This document shows positions 32,547 through 43,472 of a stretch of DNA of 64,000 bases, piece by piece. Position numbers and translations under genes: made by a program. The notes under the pieces are model-generated. The model saw only the letters and a list, made by a program, of their open reading frames with translations, was not told the DNA's origin and made no database searches. This DNA comes from Leishmania martiniquensis. Its lineage: Eukaryota > Euglenozoa > Kinetoplastea > Trypanosomatida > Trypanosomatidae. The stretch is taken from positions 343,501 to 407,500 of the forward strand of contig NC_090146.1 of NCBI RefSeq assembly GCF_017916325.1. The letters are read 5' to 3'. The stretch's first letter is position 1; each line of letters opens with the position of its first letter.

Positions 32547-33393
32547 CGGGAGACGCTGGGAGGATCGGCAGCTGCACACAGATGTGTGTGTTTGTGTGTG
32601 TGTGCGTCTGGGCGTATGCCGCTAGTAAAGCGCGCGTGCCACGCGCCGGGTGGGGGGGCCTGCGTGCACGCCTCAGTACATCGTTGCATACACACACACA
32701 CACACGCACGCACGCGCGCCTCCTCCTCTTAGGCGGTGTGTCCGACTCTCCTCATTTTCCGCTTACTTTTGGTGATCTGTACAGGAAGCCTTTGCATTCT
32801 CCTCTCCTCGCGGTATCACCGAGGCCGCCTCCAGCCTCCCACCCCCTGAGGTCTCTGCTTTCCCGCGCCTGTTGCTTTCGCGGAGAGGATGGCGGGCACC
32901 ATATACCCTCCTTAGGGATCTTCCCCTCACCCTTTCGCTTGCCTCGGCTTCATCTGCCCTCTTGTAGGGGAACTGTGCAGCTCTGCTGGCACGCTGGCTA
33001 TGCTTCGCCATCCCCTTTTTCCTATATTCGCACCGTCTCTTGCCTTCTCTCTACTCCGCGACTGCGGCCATCTCCGATACGAGCGCTACAATTTGCCCCC
33101 CCCCCTCCTCCCAGAGCGGCGCGAAGAGGTGACTGCGTGTGTGCGTGAGCGCGCTTTGCACAGACACCGGTCCGTGAGAAGGCGATTCTTTTCTCAAAGA
33201 AATAGCTCTCCTCAGCTCAAGGCTTCCTCCCTTCCTCCCTCCCGAGTCGTACACGCCTTCTTGCCTGACCATCTGTCTCGTCGAGAAACACCAGAGGCAG
33301 CAAGACTCGCGTAATAGTTTTCACCGCCACCACAGTCTGGGTGGTCTGCGTGTGTGTGTGTGTTTCTTTGGATGCCCGTAACGTGACGGCCCC
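32547..33393. other. Intergenic region, no gene seen
   Basis: About 0.85 kb of CT-rich spacer with (TG)n at 32583-32604 and (CA)n at 32690-32705. The probable splice acceptor AG for the next gene is at 33334-33335 (CACCACAG), giving a 58-nt 5' UTR. Confidence 0.55.
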
Positions 33394-34581
33394 ATGTTCA
33401 CCACGCAGGACTCTCAGGATATGGTTGTCCTGAAGACGACGGCTTTTCTTCACGCGACAAGGCGAATGCGTCACGCACTGCCTGCATCCGTAGCGGCCGC
33501 AGCCTCGCCGCCTCGCTCACCTTCGCGAGCCGCACCGTACCACGATAGTAAGGAAGCGATGAGGGGCGCACTCAATGGTGGTAGCGGTCGCGCGCCCTTC
33601 ATGGGAACAACTACATGCTCAGTGCCGTGCTTCACGTTCAAGCTGCCTATACGATCAGCGACTGGGCCAGATGCTGGCGTGGGTGGTGACGGTGGTATTG
33701 CTACACACTCCCTGGCCGCGCGCGCACTCCTTCGAGAGGCGCTACAGAAGCACGAAGACGCGCTTCGCGCCTGGGCAGATGAACCTGTGCAACACATCGC
33801 TCCCGGCACGCTGGAGGCGATAACCTTACGCTCGGATCCAACGACGCTGCTGTCATCCGCGGCACAGCCTGGACGAGGGCCAATGCAACACCAGCAGCCA
33901 CACTATACCAAAGCGGTTTGCCTGCGTCGTCAGACCTCTGCAGACGGCCCACCTGCCACTGTGTCAGCGTTGGCACAGCCGTACTGCAGAGTTCTCGCTC
34001 AGGGATCGATGGCTGGGATCGGTGTCTCACCTAAGGTGATGCCGAAGCGGTCGGCAGCGGAGACGACAACTTCGAGAACGGTAATCGTCGCACAGCGGGA
34101 TGAGAAGCTTGGCGAGGCTTCCAAGACATCTTTGGAACCTTCGAGAGGAAATGGGAACGTAACTTCCACGTTTGTGTCATCAATCGCACCGCAGCCGCAG
34201 CACAGCCCTGAAAGATCTGTCCCTCTCTCGCAGGGCTCCGCTCTGCCGTCAGGGGCTGCCAACGCCCCTCGCCCCAGAGCGCCGCTGTTGCCCTACCAGC
34301 TTCCGCTGCGTATGCGGCTTGCATCAGCAGCAATTAGTACCGCCTCACCACCGACTGTCACCAGCCGACGTGCATTCCTCGACGAGCAGGCCCAAAGATA
34401 CACGCAGTGGCGTAACCGCCAAGCTTCTGTGCTACACGAGCTGGCCCCAGACATGTGGGGTCGCGCCTTGCCACACTACGCAGCATTAGATAGGCAGCCG
34501 CGCGTCATGGACAGTGGCTTGCGCACCCACACTTCCCATGTGCGTCACTCACGGTATGACGATGGCGTTGTGTTTGTGTAG
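33394..34581 (+). CDS. Hypothetical protein, 395 residues
   Basis: A clean ORF from an ATG, in the same direction as its neighbours and preceded by a plausible splice acceptor. The protein is Ala/Pro/Ser-rich with basic patches and no signal peptide or membrane segment. A short helical part, AARALLREALQKHEDALRAWADE, lies at about residue 108-130. The C-terminal 80 residues (from FLDEQAQRYTQWRNRQASV through ELAPDMWGRALPHYAALDRQ) look the most ordered and conserved. I do not recognise a family. The gene is probably real because the frame is long, starts after a typical spacer and uses GC-rich third positions like its neighbours. Confidence 0.7.
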   Translation: MFTTQDSQDMVVLKTTAFLHATRRMRHALPASVAAAASPPRSPSRAAPYHDSKEAMRGALNGGSGRAPFMGTTTCSVPCFTFKLPIRSATGPDAGVGGDGGIATHSLAARALLREALQKHEDALRAWADEPVQHIAPGTLEAITLRSDPTTLLSSAAQPGRGPMQHQQPHYTKAVCLRRQTSADGPPATVSALAQPYCRVLAQGSMAGIGVSPKVMPKRSAAETTTSRTVIVAQRDEKLGEASKTSLEPSRGNGNVTSTFVSSIAPQPQHSPERSVPLSQGSALPSGAANAPRPRAPLLPYQLPLRMRLASAAISTASPPTVTSRRAFLDEQAQRYTQWRNRQASVLHELAPDMWGRALPHYAALDRQPRVMDSGLRTHTSHVRHSRYDDGVVFV

Positions 34582-35382
34582 CCGAAGCTCATCCGTGCTT
34601 TCGTCGTTACCAGTCTCTCTCGATTACCGGTGCGACACTCCTATCCGCCTCGCCAGCGACACACTTGCCGACTGCTTTGGCCTACCTGGTCGACGGGATG
34701 ACTTTGCTCAGTAGCAGCCCTTGCATGCCCGCCCGCACCCCCCCCCAACACTCGCACACAGACAAGTGTCATCCTGTGCTGCACACCACTGCGTGTGTGT
34801 GTGTGTCTGAAGAGGAGAGGGATGGAGGGGGAGGGAGCAGAGGCGGGCTGTTTTTTTTCCCCTGCCGCCTCTGTTCCTGTACGTTTCTCAGCCTGACGCC
34901 ATTTTGTTTGCTCGCTTGCGGCCGCTGTACCGCCGTGCTTTCCCATTCACTTGGGCCCTTGTATATGCCATTGTACGCATATGTGCGTGCTTCTTCGCTT
35001 GATGGAGCGGGAGCGGGACATGCCGCTGCTTATTTACTTGTGTGCCTCTCTTGCACCTCTCGCCGCTGTCATCATCTTTCTCCCCTTCCACTATATCTCT
35101 GTGAAACGGTCTTTGTGCGCGGTGTGGTGACCTTCGCTGTGCCCCCCCTCCTCCCCCCTCGCACAGCCCACAAGCGAGGAAAGAAAGGGGCGCTCGAAGA
35201 TGACGTGAAGCGCATTGCGGCTTCATCGTATTGCTCTCTTCTCTTTCTGAAGGCCGATAGCCCCCGACGTTGCGCTACACCACAAAGGACGCGCGGCGTC
35301 TCAGGGGTGCAATATCCCGCGCTCTCTGTCTCTCCCTCTGAGAAAAAGCGGAGCCGTCCCTCCCCTACTCACTTTGCCAATA

Positions 35383-35815
35383 CCGAACGACTTCTCGTGG
35401 GGACGCATAGCCTCGGGCGCACACGACGCAGGGAGGTGAGGGCGGTGTACTGCGACGGATGCCATCGTTGAGGTTTTGGATGGCGCTGCTTCTGAGCCAC
35501 CAGCGACAGCGAGCGGGCTCGCGGCCGTCTCTGAGGCCGCCGGGGTGCCGATGCGGCTCGAACGCATCTTGCTCGGCCCCCCCACTGCCCGCACTGGTGT
35601 GGCCGGTGCCTGAGCCGCACACCTCGAGAGGGGTGCAGCGAGTGACGAAGGCCTCCGCCGGGGGCGGCTGTGGGGCGGGTGCGTGTGGAGCGTTTGAGGC
35701 GAGCGGCTGAGCTCAGATGGATGAGCCGGCGCCGTTGCTGCAGCGCGCGTGTACCGCTGCTGCGCACGACGCGATATGGGCCTGTGACAGGCCCTTAGTG
35801 TGTCTGTGTGTGTGC
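35383..35815. repeat. 433-bp direct repeat, copy 1
   Basis: Read side by side, this segment matches 61267-61699 base for base with no gap, starting CCGAACGACTTCTCG and ending in (TG)nC. Flanking sequences differ at once on both sides. It starts about 800 nt after the stop of the 395-residue gene, so it is probably in a 3' UTR or intergenic region. A palindrome, GGGCCTGT-G-ACAGGCCC, lies near its right end at 35778-35794. It may belong to a dispersed, SIDER-like family; I cannot confirm this from one window. Confidence 0.95.
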
Positions 35816-36194
35816 CTCTGTTGATGGTAAAAGAGGTGTGCTGCAAGGACCGCTTTGCAGTCATGCTGGAACAGGTGCTCGCCATCGTGTTGTCCTCCCT
35901 ACGCCTTCGTTCCACTGTCGGCTTAGTGCATTCTTGATGGAGCGCCGCTCGTGCACCTGAGACATCGACACGCACGCGGAGGACGGCCTCGTCGTCGTCC
36001 CGTCACACATCCATGCTGTGCCCGCCTTCATGATGCGACCCGCGCTGCTGCCCCTCCCTCCCTCTCTCTCCCTTTCCTCGAGACTCTCCCACCTCTGATG
36101 AAATTATCGGCATCGAGTGCCGCCTCCACACATACATAAAGATAGAAGCCTGTGCTCATACAAGAGCACCTCGTGACGCGTACCGCACTCTTCT

Positions 36195-36202
<8 letters not shown>

Positions 36203-36224
<22 letters not shown>
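36203..36224. repeat. (CA)n microsatellite
   Basis: A dinucleotide run in the spacer upstream of the LRR gene. Confidence 0.9.
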
Positions 36225-36225
<1 letters not shown>

Positions 36226-36289
36226 GAGACAGAGAGGGAACGCCTTGGCGGCTCAGCTGTTTTCTGTTGCTCCCGTTTCGGCGTGCACC

Positions 36290-36313
36290 GTTTTCTCCCC
36301 CTCTGATTCACAG
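36290..36313 (+). promoter_or_regulatory. Probable spliced-leader acceptor for the LRR gene
   Basis: The tract GTTTTCTCCCCCTCTGATTC ends in an AG at 36312-36313, 39 nt before the ATG at 36353. Confidence 0.55.
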
Positions 36314-36352
36314 TGCGAACGAAAAGGGGCGCGCACTGGAGCCACGGCGGTA

Positions 36353-39300
36353 ATGACTCCGCTTCCCCAGCAACCAGCGGTGCCCCCTGGGGCGTCCCCG
36401 TACATTACCCCCGACTCAAAGGAGAAGGGCGATGCGGGCATCTACGCGGCGTTTGACGCCATGAAGCTGTCGCGAGCTCTGCATGGTGTCACAAGCAGTC
36501 GACTGGATCACCAGGAGATGCAGCAGGAAGCAGCAGCTCGCGGGTCGGCGCCTATTCCCGGTAGCGACAGTGCTGCCGCCCACAGCGACGCAGTTCGGTT
36601 TGGGATGGAGCCGGCGAATTACCGTCAAGGCACCTTGACGAAGGTGCAGGCCATGTACAACGCAGTGATCGTGGAGGCTGCGAGGGCGGTCAGCGGCGAC
36701 GTGGAAGCTGAGGCGGTGGGGCGCGGTGTCGGTGGTTCTGCGCTGACTGCAACCGCTGTGGGTTTGCCAAACGACGTGGCGTCGCTGCGCAGCGCGCTTC
36801 CGCTTGTGCACGAGGTTAAGCCGCACGATCCCCTCGACTTCGACGCATTGCAGCGCCTTTTCGCCCTCATGGAAGAGGCTGTGGGTGCTGCGGAAGCGGC
36901 TAGCGGGGCCCTAGGCGGCGGTGTGACGGCACTGCTGCTAGGAAACGGCGTGGTGGACCCGGCGCGACAGCCGCCGCCGTCGACTGCAGCGTGGGAGGCC
37001 AAGTACCGTGAGGTTTACGACCGCTACCCTCTCCCAGTGGCCTCCACTGCGGCTTCACAGAGCTCCGAAGACGAAGATGACGCTGAGTCGCAGGCGGACA
37101 CGCAGAACAACGTGGAGCTGCAGGAGCGCTGCGCGGCGCTCGGCATCGTCTATGAAACCCACGCCAACGCTGTTCGCGACGTGGCTTTCTACGAGCTGCG
37201 TGTGCTCCCCTTGCTGTGTGCCTACCTCAGCCGCATCAACGAGCGCACCGCCGGCGGGCGTGATCCCGCGACAGTGGCAGCGGTGGCGTGCTCGTGGGTA
37301 AAAGTGCTCGATCTCTCCTACAACTATCTTGGTGCGCCGGGGGTGCTGAGGACTCCTGACGGGGCCACGGCCCAAGGCGATAGGACGCCAGTGCGCCAGC
37401 TGGCCCCGCTGCGGTCCCTCGCGGCCATGATCGATGCGAATGAGTCCCTGCGGTACCTCAACCTGCGCGCCAACGCGTTGGGCCCACGCGGCGTGGGCAT
37501 CATCGCGAAGGCAATGACGAAAAACATTGGCCTCTGTGGTATTGACCTTTCGGCAAACGCACTGAACGTCACAGCAGACGCAGAAGAGGTCGAGGACCCG
37601 CTTTACGAGCCGGAGGACCCGGTCTTTGGGGAGATGTACGAGGGCCTCGAGGCGCTGTCAGAGATGCTCAAGAAAAATAAATTTCTGCGCGTGCTGCGGC
37701 TGGCTGAAAACGGCCTGCACGCCGGCGAGGATCTGATGGCACCCCCGCCCCCAGAAGACGACGCTGAGGGCGACGAGGAGGTGGCGGAGGCAGGTAGCGG
37801 CGCGGCAACTACGGAAGGAGGACCAGCATCCCTCCCGGGGCTGTCCTTCGCGGCTGCGCAGGAGCGGTGGCAGGGCATCCCGCTATGGTCACTCCTCAGC
37901 CCACTCTACCGATATCAGCGCCTTCGTGCCCTTGACCTCTCTAAGAACTTCCTGGGCAACGACGGGGTACATATGCTGGCAGTGGCGCTGTCCCACAATA
38001 CGTCTGTGGAAGTGTTAGACTTGACGGATAACGCTATTGGGTATGCGGGTCTTGGCTACCTCGCTCGGTATGTTCTGCGCAAGAGCGTGGCGGCTGGAGC
38101 CACCTCAACCACAGCGGTGCAGCAGAGCGCGCTCCACACACTGATCCTTCGACAGAACCCACTCGCGCGCGTCGGCGGCGCGGCAGACGTCGCTGCCGGC
38201 GTGGACGTGAGTCGCCGACGTCTCACGAAGCGCCAGCAGAAGAGCGCCCTCGCGGCCATGAGAAGCTTTGCGGCCGCGATGGAGGGGCCGCGTGGCTTGC
38301 GCCGCCTTGTCCTGGCGAGCACCTACCTCGGGCCCGCTTTCAGCAGTATTCTGCTGCAGTCCCTCGCCCGCGCTGAGGATCTGGAGGAGCTGGACTTTGC
38401 CTACAACGACGCCTGCGGCGACTATCCCTCCAACTTCGACGGGACTGCTGCCCAGGAGCTCGCCACGTTGCTGTACCAGCTGCAGCGGCACAGCCCACCG
38501 CGCCTGCGGCGCGTGTGCTTTGACGGTAACAACTTGACCGCCGCAGGTGTGGCGGCGCTATTTCCCTCTGACGCACATGCGGCCTTCCCGCAGTCGCTGT
38601 GTGAGCTCACGCTGAGCCGAAACAGTCTCGGTGACGATCTCAGGTCGCTCGGCCAGCTGCTGGCTGCGGGGGCCACTGCGATCACCCACCTCGACATCTC
38701 GTACAACAACATCTCTACCGTCGAGTCGCTCCTGCCTGGCCTCGCCACGGCGGCGGCGCTGAGGGAGCTGAACCTCAGCCACAACTATCTAGGTGTTCAG
38801 GAAGGGCTGCTGCGTGGCATTACGCCAACTCAGCAAGAGGGGGAGGTCGCTCAGTTCTTCCAGTGCCTCGCGCAGCTGCCGAGCCTCGAGGTGCTCGACA
38901 TAAGCCACAACGACTGGCGGGCCGCACACATCGAACAGCTCAGCGCTTTCTTCTCGAAAACCGAGTTGGCAACGGCCCTCCGCAAACTCGACGTGCGCAA
39001 CACGCCGCGCGTCCCGACGACGCAACTTATGACGCTGCTGCAGTACGTGGCAAGCCGGCCGATGATGGAGGTGTTCATGACTACTGTTATGCCAGCGAAT
39101 AGCGAGGGGAAGAGCACCGCAGCTGCAGATGCGAGTAGCACTGCCGACCCATGGACCTTCGACGCAGTGCTGCAGGTAATTCACGGTGTCGTCGCCAACA
39201 GCGGCTCGCTTCTGGAGGTGAACTGTGGCCTTCTGCACAGGGATGCCGGTGTGGCTAGCGACAGCGATGGCGTGTCGGCTTGCGCTGTGGCGCTCGATGA

Positions 39301-39409
39301 AGCCCGCGAGCGGCTCCTCCTGAATGCCCTCATGAGGGCATCGATGCCATCGACGCAGAAAGGGAACGGGGCAGATGGCTCAGGGCCTGGAGGGGCTGGA
39401 GTGGAGTGA
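36353..39409 (+). CDS. Leucine-rich repeat protein (ribonuclease-inhibitor type)
   Basis: The 1018-residue protein has at least a dozen LRR units from about residue 315 to 885, with the core LxxLxLxxNxL: VKVLDLSYNYLG, LRYLNLRANALG, LCGIDLSANALN, LRVLRLAENGLH, LRALDLSKNFLG, VEVLDLTDNAIG, LHTLILRQNPLA, LEELDFAYNDAC, LRRVCFDGNNLT, LCELTLSRNSLG, ITHLDISYNNIS, LRELNLSHNYLG, LEVLDISHNDWR. Spacing is irregular because acidic or Ala-rich insertions split the repeats (for example about 465-500). The first 300 residues lack repeats. LRR proteins of this type are protein-binding scaffolds; many trypanosomatid examples are flagellar or cytoskeletal, but nothing here says where this one acts. The frame is open to 36152 through a GTG; the ATG at 36353 follows a good splice site. 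Confidence 0.88.
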   Translation: MTPLPQQPAVPPGASPYITPDSKEKGDAGIYAAFDAMKLSRALHGVTSSRLDHQEMQQEAAARGSAPIPGSDSAAAHSDAVRFGMEPANYRQGTLTKVQAMYNAVIVEAARAVSGDVEAEAVGRGVGGSALTATAVGLPNDVASLRSALPLVHEVKPHDPLDFDALQRLFALMEEAVGAAEAASGALGGGVTALLLGNGVVDPARQPPPSTAAWEAKYREVYDRYPLPVASTAASQSSEDEDDAESQADTQNNVELQERCAALGIVYETHANAVRDVAFYELRVLPLLCAYLSRINERTAGGRDPATVAAVACSWVKVLDLSYNYLGAPGVLRTPDGATAQGDRTPVRQLAPLRSLAAMIDANESLRYLNLRANALGPRGVGIIAKAMTKNIGLCGIDLSANALNVTADAEEVEDPLYEPEDPVFGEMYEGLEALSEMLKKNKFLRVLRLAENGLHAGEDLMAPPPPEDDAEGDEEVAEAGSGAATTEGGPASLPGLSFAAAQERWQGIPLWSLLSPLYRYQRLRALDLSKNFLGNDGVHMLAVALSHNTSVEVLDLTDNAIGYAGLGYLARYVLRKSVAAGATSTTAVQQSALHTLILRQNPLARVGGAADVAAGVDVSRRRLTKRQQKSALAAMRSFAAAMEGPRGLRRLVLASTYLGPAFSSILLQSLARAEDLEELDFAYNDACGDYPSNFDGTAAQELATLLYQLQRHSPPRLRRVCFDGNNLTAAGVAALFPSDAHAAFPQSLCELTLSRNSLGDDLRSLGQLLAAGATAITHLDISYNNISTVESLLPGLATAAALRELNLSHNYLGVQEGLLRGITPTQQEGEVAQFFQCLAQLPSLEVLDISHNDWRAAHIEQLSAFFSKTELATALRKLDVRNTPRVPTTQLMTLLQYVASRPMMEVFMTTVMPANSEGKSTAAADASSTADPWTFDAVLQVIHGVVANSGSLLEVNCGLLHRDAGVASDSDGVSACAVALDEARERLLLNALMRASMPSTQKGNGADGSGPGGAGVE

Positions 39410-40943
39410 AGTGCGCACACGGCGTGGCGTCTGCGCACATGTCAGCGTCACCCACGGCCGTCCCCAAATAGGCTCCCTGATTGTTCTCCTTGCCACAAGG
39501 ATTTCTTTACACGTTCGCAGCACGCTGCACTCCCCCCTTTCCGGCGTTGGCGAGGGAGTCTTCGTGTCTGCACGCAGCAGTCGGCATCAGCTCTGCTCTG
39601 TTCGGTTAGGCACCTTTAACAGATGTCGGGAAGGGAGAGGATTTTAGGATGTACACAGCAGAGAGGGAGAGAGGTGTGGGCGTCCCTGAAGCACATTCGC
39701 GGAAGATTACAAAGAGGAAAACTACGAGACGAGCGAAGAGGCATGCCTATTGCGCTGAGGGGTGGCGGAGGAGTTTGTGTGTGTGTGTGGGGGAAGCACA
39801 CCCACGCACGCAGACGAGAAGAGAACGCGCCACAGGTGATCCCTCTCCATCCCTCCCCCCTGGTGGCATGGCACTCTCTTCGTGGATATCTGCGGGGTAG
39901 ACGCGGCATCCGATTCGGCCCGTTTCTTTCAAAAAAAAATGGCTCTCCTCTCTCCCCCTTTTGAGAATTATGAGCTTCGTGACGCCGTTTACGTACCATA
40001 GACGCAGTAAGACACCGGCTAACCTCTCTCCTCTCACTTCCCTCTTCCCCTTTCTCCATGACACACCCACACAGACATCTGTATGTATATACGCGTGCCT
40101 GTTCGTCTATCTGTGTGTGTGTGTGTCAGCCCGTCTTTATTTTTGCGCTTGTCGTCGTCGCACCCTTCTTTCCTCTCCGCCCTTTTACGTATGATGTACA
40201 CGTGCGACTCCCACAATGAAGGATACGATTGGGTATCTGCAAGGCGACAGACGAAAAAAAATGCGCCTCCCCCCTCTCCCCCCTCCCCTTCTGTCTCTCC
40301 CTTCCCCCCAGAGAAGGGCGTGGCAACAGCGGCCGCGCCGACGTCCCCTGTGACGGAAACGGGAGGCTAAAGGCGAGGGGGACTCTTTAGACGAAGGAGC
40401 CGCATGTGACCACAAGAGGTCGGCGGACTGCCCACGCAGGGATGGTGGTGGTGGGCTGGTGGCTTGGACAGCAAGAAAAAGAGTTTTGAGACGAGAAAAG
40501 GGAAAAGGGAGGCGCGTGCGCAGTGTGCGGCGTGGCGCACACGTGTGTCACCATTAGCGTCCCCATCCCTTCCCTCCTGTAGGCCTCTCGGTGTTTAGCT
40601 GTGTTTAGTGTGTGTGTGTGCATGTGTTGCAAGACGGCTTGCACCCTTGTGACTCTCGTTTGGCCGAACAGGCGTGCTCGACGCTCACGCTGATATTGTT
40701 TCCTCTTAACCTTCTCTACTCTTCTCTCTCCGTTGTGCTTTCCCCCCTTTTTCGCTCGCGCTCTTCCCTTCACAGCTGCAAAATTCGAAGCTCACGATCG
40801 CATCTACACTCGCTCCGCTTCGCAGCCCGCCACCCTCCCTCTCCCTCGCGCGCGCTTCGTCTCTCAAGCCCGCCTCTAAGCCCTTTCCCATCCCCTTCCC
40901 CCTGTCACCCCCTTCCATACCGCCTTAGTGTCCTGCGCGCCTC
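39410..40943. other. Intergenic region, no gene seen
   Basis: About 1.5 kb of spacer with (TG)n tracts near 39776-39789, 40110-40127 and 40609-40621, and strong CT-rich sequence from 40690 to the next gene. No RNA gene is recognised. Confidence 0.6.
40876..40928 (+). promoter_or_regulatory. Probable spliced-leader acceptor for RLP24
   Basis: A long C/T tract ends in CCGCCTTAG with the AG at 40927-40928, leaving a 5' UTR of only about 15 nt, typical for highly expressed ribosome-related genes. Confidence 0.6.
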
Positions 40944-41516
40944 ATGAGGATCGAGCAGTGCTCTTTGTGCAGTGCGCCTATATACCCTGGGCATGGGCAG
41001 ATGTTTGTGCGCAATGACTGCAAGATCTTTCGGTTCTGCTCTAGCAAGTGCCGCAAAAACTTCGGCATGAAGCGCAATCCAATGAAGCTGAAGTGGACCA
41101 AGACGTTCCGCAAGGCCAACGGCAAGGAGCTGGCGGTCGATAGCACGATGGACTTTGAGCAGCGCCGCAACGTTCCTGTCAAGTATAATCGCGAACTGCT
41201 CGGTGACACGCTGAAGGTAATGAAGCGCGTTGAGAAGATCAAACAGCGGCGTCAGGAGGACTTGTGGGCGAGGCGGATGGAGCGGGCCCGCCTTCAGGAG
41301 AAGCAGGAGGCCGCCTCGGCGCTCAAGCACAACATCGACTGGATCGAAGATATCGAGATCAAGCACAAGGCGCGGGACGACCTGGTGGCCATTCAGCAGG
41401 AGCGCGAGGACAAGCGAGCCAAGCGCCGCGAGGCCAACAAGAAGCGCCACCAGAAGCAGCGTCAGGCAGAAAAGGCTACAGGCACGACCGCCTTCCGCTC
41501 TGCCAAGAAGATTTAG
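40944..41516 (+). CDS. RLP24: Ribosome biogenesis protein RLP24 (L24e family)
   Basis: The 190-residue protein starts with the L24e zinc ribbon: Cys6, Cys9, Cys32 and Cys36 in CSLC...FCSSKC, with [12 protein letters not shown] between, and then the [20 protein letters not shown] block. The long basic helical C-terminus (about 85-190) is longer than ribosomal L24 needs and fits RLP24/RSL24D1, which holds the L24 position on pre-60S particles in the nucleolus and leaves in the cytoplasm with help of the AAA ATPase Drg1. Length is close to yeast RLP24 (199). Ribosomal L24e itself is the alternative but lacks a matching C-terminus. The protein acts in 60S assembly. Confidence 0.92.
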   Translation: MRIEQCSLCSAPIYPGHGQMFVRNDCKIFRFCSSKCRKNFGMKRNPMKLKWTKTFRKANGKELAVDSTMDFEQRRNVPVKYNRELLGDTLKVMKRVEKIKQRRQEDLWARRMERARLQEKQEAASALKHNIDWIEDIEIKHKARDDLVAIQQEREDKRAKRREANKKRHQKQRQAEKATGTTAFRSAKKI

Positions 41517-43472
41517 CCCTCCGACTCCTCCCTATCCGCTACCGTCGTCAGCAGCGGGGCGGGAGAGTCGAGGGGAGCATCACGAGAAGGCGACATGGCC
41601 TATCTCGGAGATCGTCTCTGCCTCCGCATAGCATATCTTTAGCTGCTTCGTTTCGCGCGTTCTCCTCCGAATACCCCCTCGTATCGCACCCCTTCTCGTG
41701 TTCGTGCGTGCTCCGCCTCTCTTCCGCTTTCCCAATTCACCCTTACGCGCTCGAGCGATGGCCACGGCATGGGCATCGCCACTCTGCCCTTCTCTTCCTC
41801 AAGTGCGCTAACGCAAGAAGGAAAAGGGCAGATTAGCGGTGTGAACGAGGTAAGAAAAAAAAGGATGGGGGATGATGGAGGATGGGGGGCGGTGGTGGTG
41901 ATGTGGAGCACGAGGCACGCGCCGTAATCATAATCTCCCTAAGAGCTGCAAAGGCGACGGATCTCAGAGCGGCGTCCGCACAGAGACGCGTCCGCTCCCT
42001 CCGCCCCCCCTCCCCTCCCCTCCGCTTCCTTCGCGGGCCCGCGGCTGACGAGGTATGAGACGTGGTATCCCTCGTTTTCTTCATCTCTGGGGAGAGAGCG
42101 GAGGTGGACCTCTTCAACCGCTGGGGCCGAGTAGCTTGGTTTTGTTTTACCCGTCCTGAAGCGCACCGTGTTCTTCCCCCTGCCCGCCCCACTCGTGGCC
42201 GCCACCCCACCCCTTCCAGCTCTCACCTGTTCCTCACTTCGGGTGGCCTCTTTTTGTATCTATCCGGCGAGCTGGCTGTCCCTTGGCCAGTGCGTGTGTG
42301 TGTGTGCGTGTGTGCGAGTGAATGCCTGCACTGCGGCTGTCCGTGCCGTCAGAGACCGGCAATTTTGTGTGTGTGTTATGTCTCACTCGTTCCTTGCGTT
42401 TTCTTCTCTCTTCTTTGTGATGTGACGCGATTAAGACACCGAACACGGACTCTCTTCATCAGGACATGGGCAAAAAGCAGCGCGAGCGCCGAGCGGGACG
42501 TACGAGGGCTGGGGAGAGAGAGTCGACCGCTGCATGAGCACAGCAGACAGGCGCGTAGACGGTGTCGGTGACTTGGACGCGTGGAGGGATGGTGGGATGA
42601 GTGGCAACGATGCGGAGTAAGCGCACGTGGGCATTCTTCTCTTCTCACTGCGGTCATGATCCTCAGCTGACGCTCACCGCCTCGGCTGACACGGCGCGGG
42701 CTGGCCCTCCCTGGTGGTGCCCCCGCTCCTCTCGATGCCGATGCCACCCGCCCTCACATCCTGCCGATTTCTTGCGTCGTTACCCCGCCTCTTCCCTCGC
42801 TCCACAAATATGCATGCCGCTGCGTGCACGCCTCTTTCGCTCTCTTCACCGGCTCTCCCAACCTGCCGCTTCGCCACCCTCACTGCCCTCGTCAGGTCCG
42901 CCACTTCTCTCCATTCTTCCGCCTCTGCGACTCGCCTCTGAATCCTTTGGCGCACTCCCCCTTCCCTCCCCCCGCTGCTCTGCTTCTCTCAGGCGGAGGT
43001 GTCTCTCTATCTGTGAGTGTGTGTCTGCACCGGTGCGCACACTGACAAGCACGCCCACTCACGCATATATATATATATATATATATCGGCCCTGCTTTTA
43101 TTCTTCGGCTCCATTCCTCTAACTCACGCCTCCATAGAACGTAACAGTGCCGCACACCACCTTAATATATAAGCGAGAGAGCGACTGGGAACAAGGGGGA
43201 GGGAGTGGTGAAACATACATCGAGGCACGCCTGTGGCTCATCTCAGCATTACTGGGTTTCAGCTGTTGACCCCTCAACGCAACTAACGCTCACGGTCATA
43301 GAAGGCAAGGGCACTACGGTGGGCGGTGAGCTCCATTGGCACCCATACGCATCCTCCCCGTGAAGACAACAGGACTGTGAGCGTCAATAGGGGCCAGCCA
43401 GGTTAGTGTGCAACGCCGCAGAGGCGATTGCTCCAAGTCGGAAGAAATAGGTGCAACAGAACATCGAAACAC
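41517..43472. other. Intergenic region, no gene seen
   Basis: About 1.95 kb of spacer. It includes CT-rich stretches, (TG)n at 42291-42313, and a (TA)n tract at 43065-43086. The likely acceptor AG for the ATAD2-like gene is at 43136-43137 after TTTTATTCTTCGGCTCCATT, giving a long (about 335 nt) 5' UTR; a closer site is also possible. Confidence 0.55.
43065..43086. repeat. (TA)n microsatellite
   Basis: A 22-nt alternating A/T run upstream of the ATAD2-like gene. Confidence 0.9.

Larger units (their letters stand above)
34582..36352. other. Intergenic region containing repeat copy 1
   Basis: About 1.8 kb. 34582-35382 is mixed and CT-rich spacer, 35383-35815 is the long direct repeat (separate entry), and 35816-36352 leads to the LRR gene through a (CA)n tract at 36203-36224. 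Open frames on the - strand through the repeat are not supported as genes. Confidence 0.6.

Noticed and set aside
35301..35975. A 224-codon - strand frame through repeat copy 1, repeated at 61143-61772
   Set aside because: It is low-complexity Arg/Pro/Ser/Ala, opposite to all neighbouring genes, and simply follows the duplicated DNA. No splice signal precedes it on that strand.
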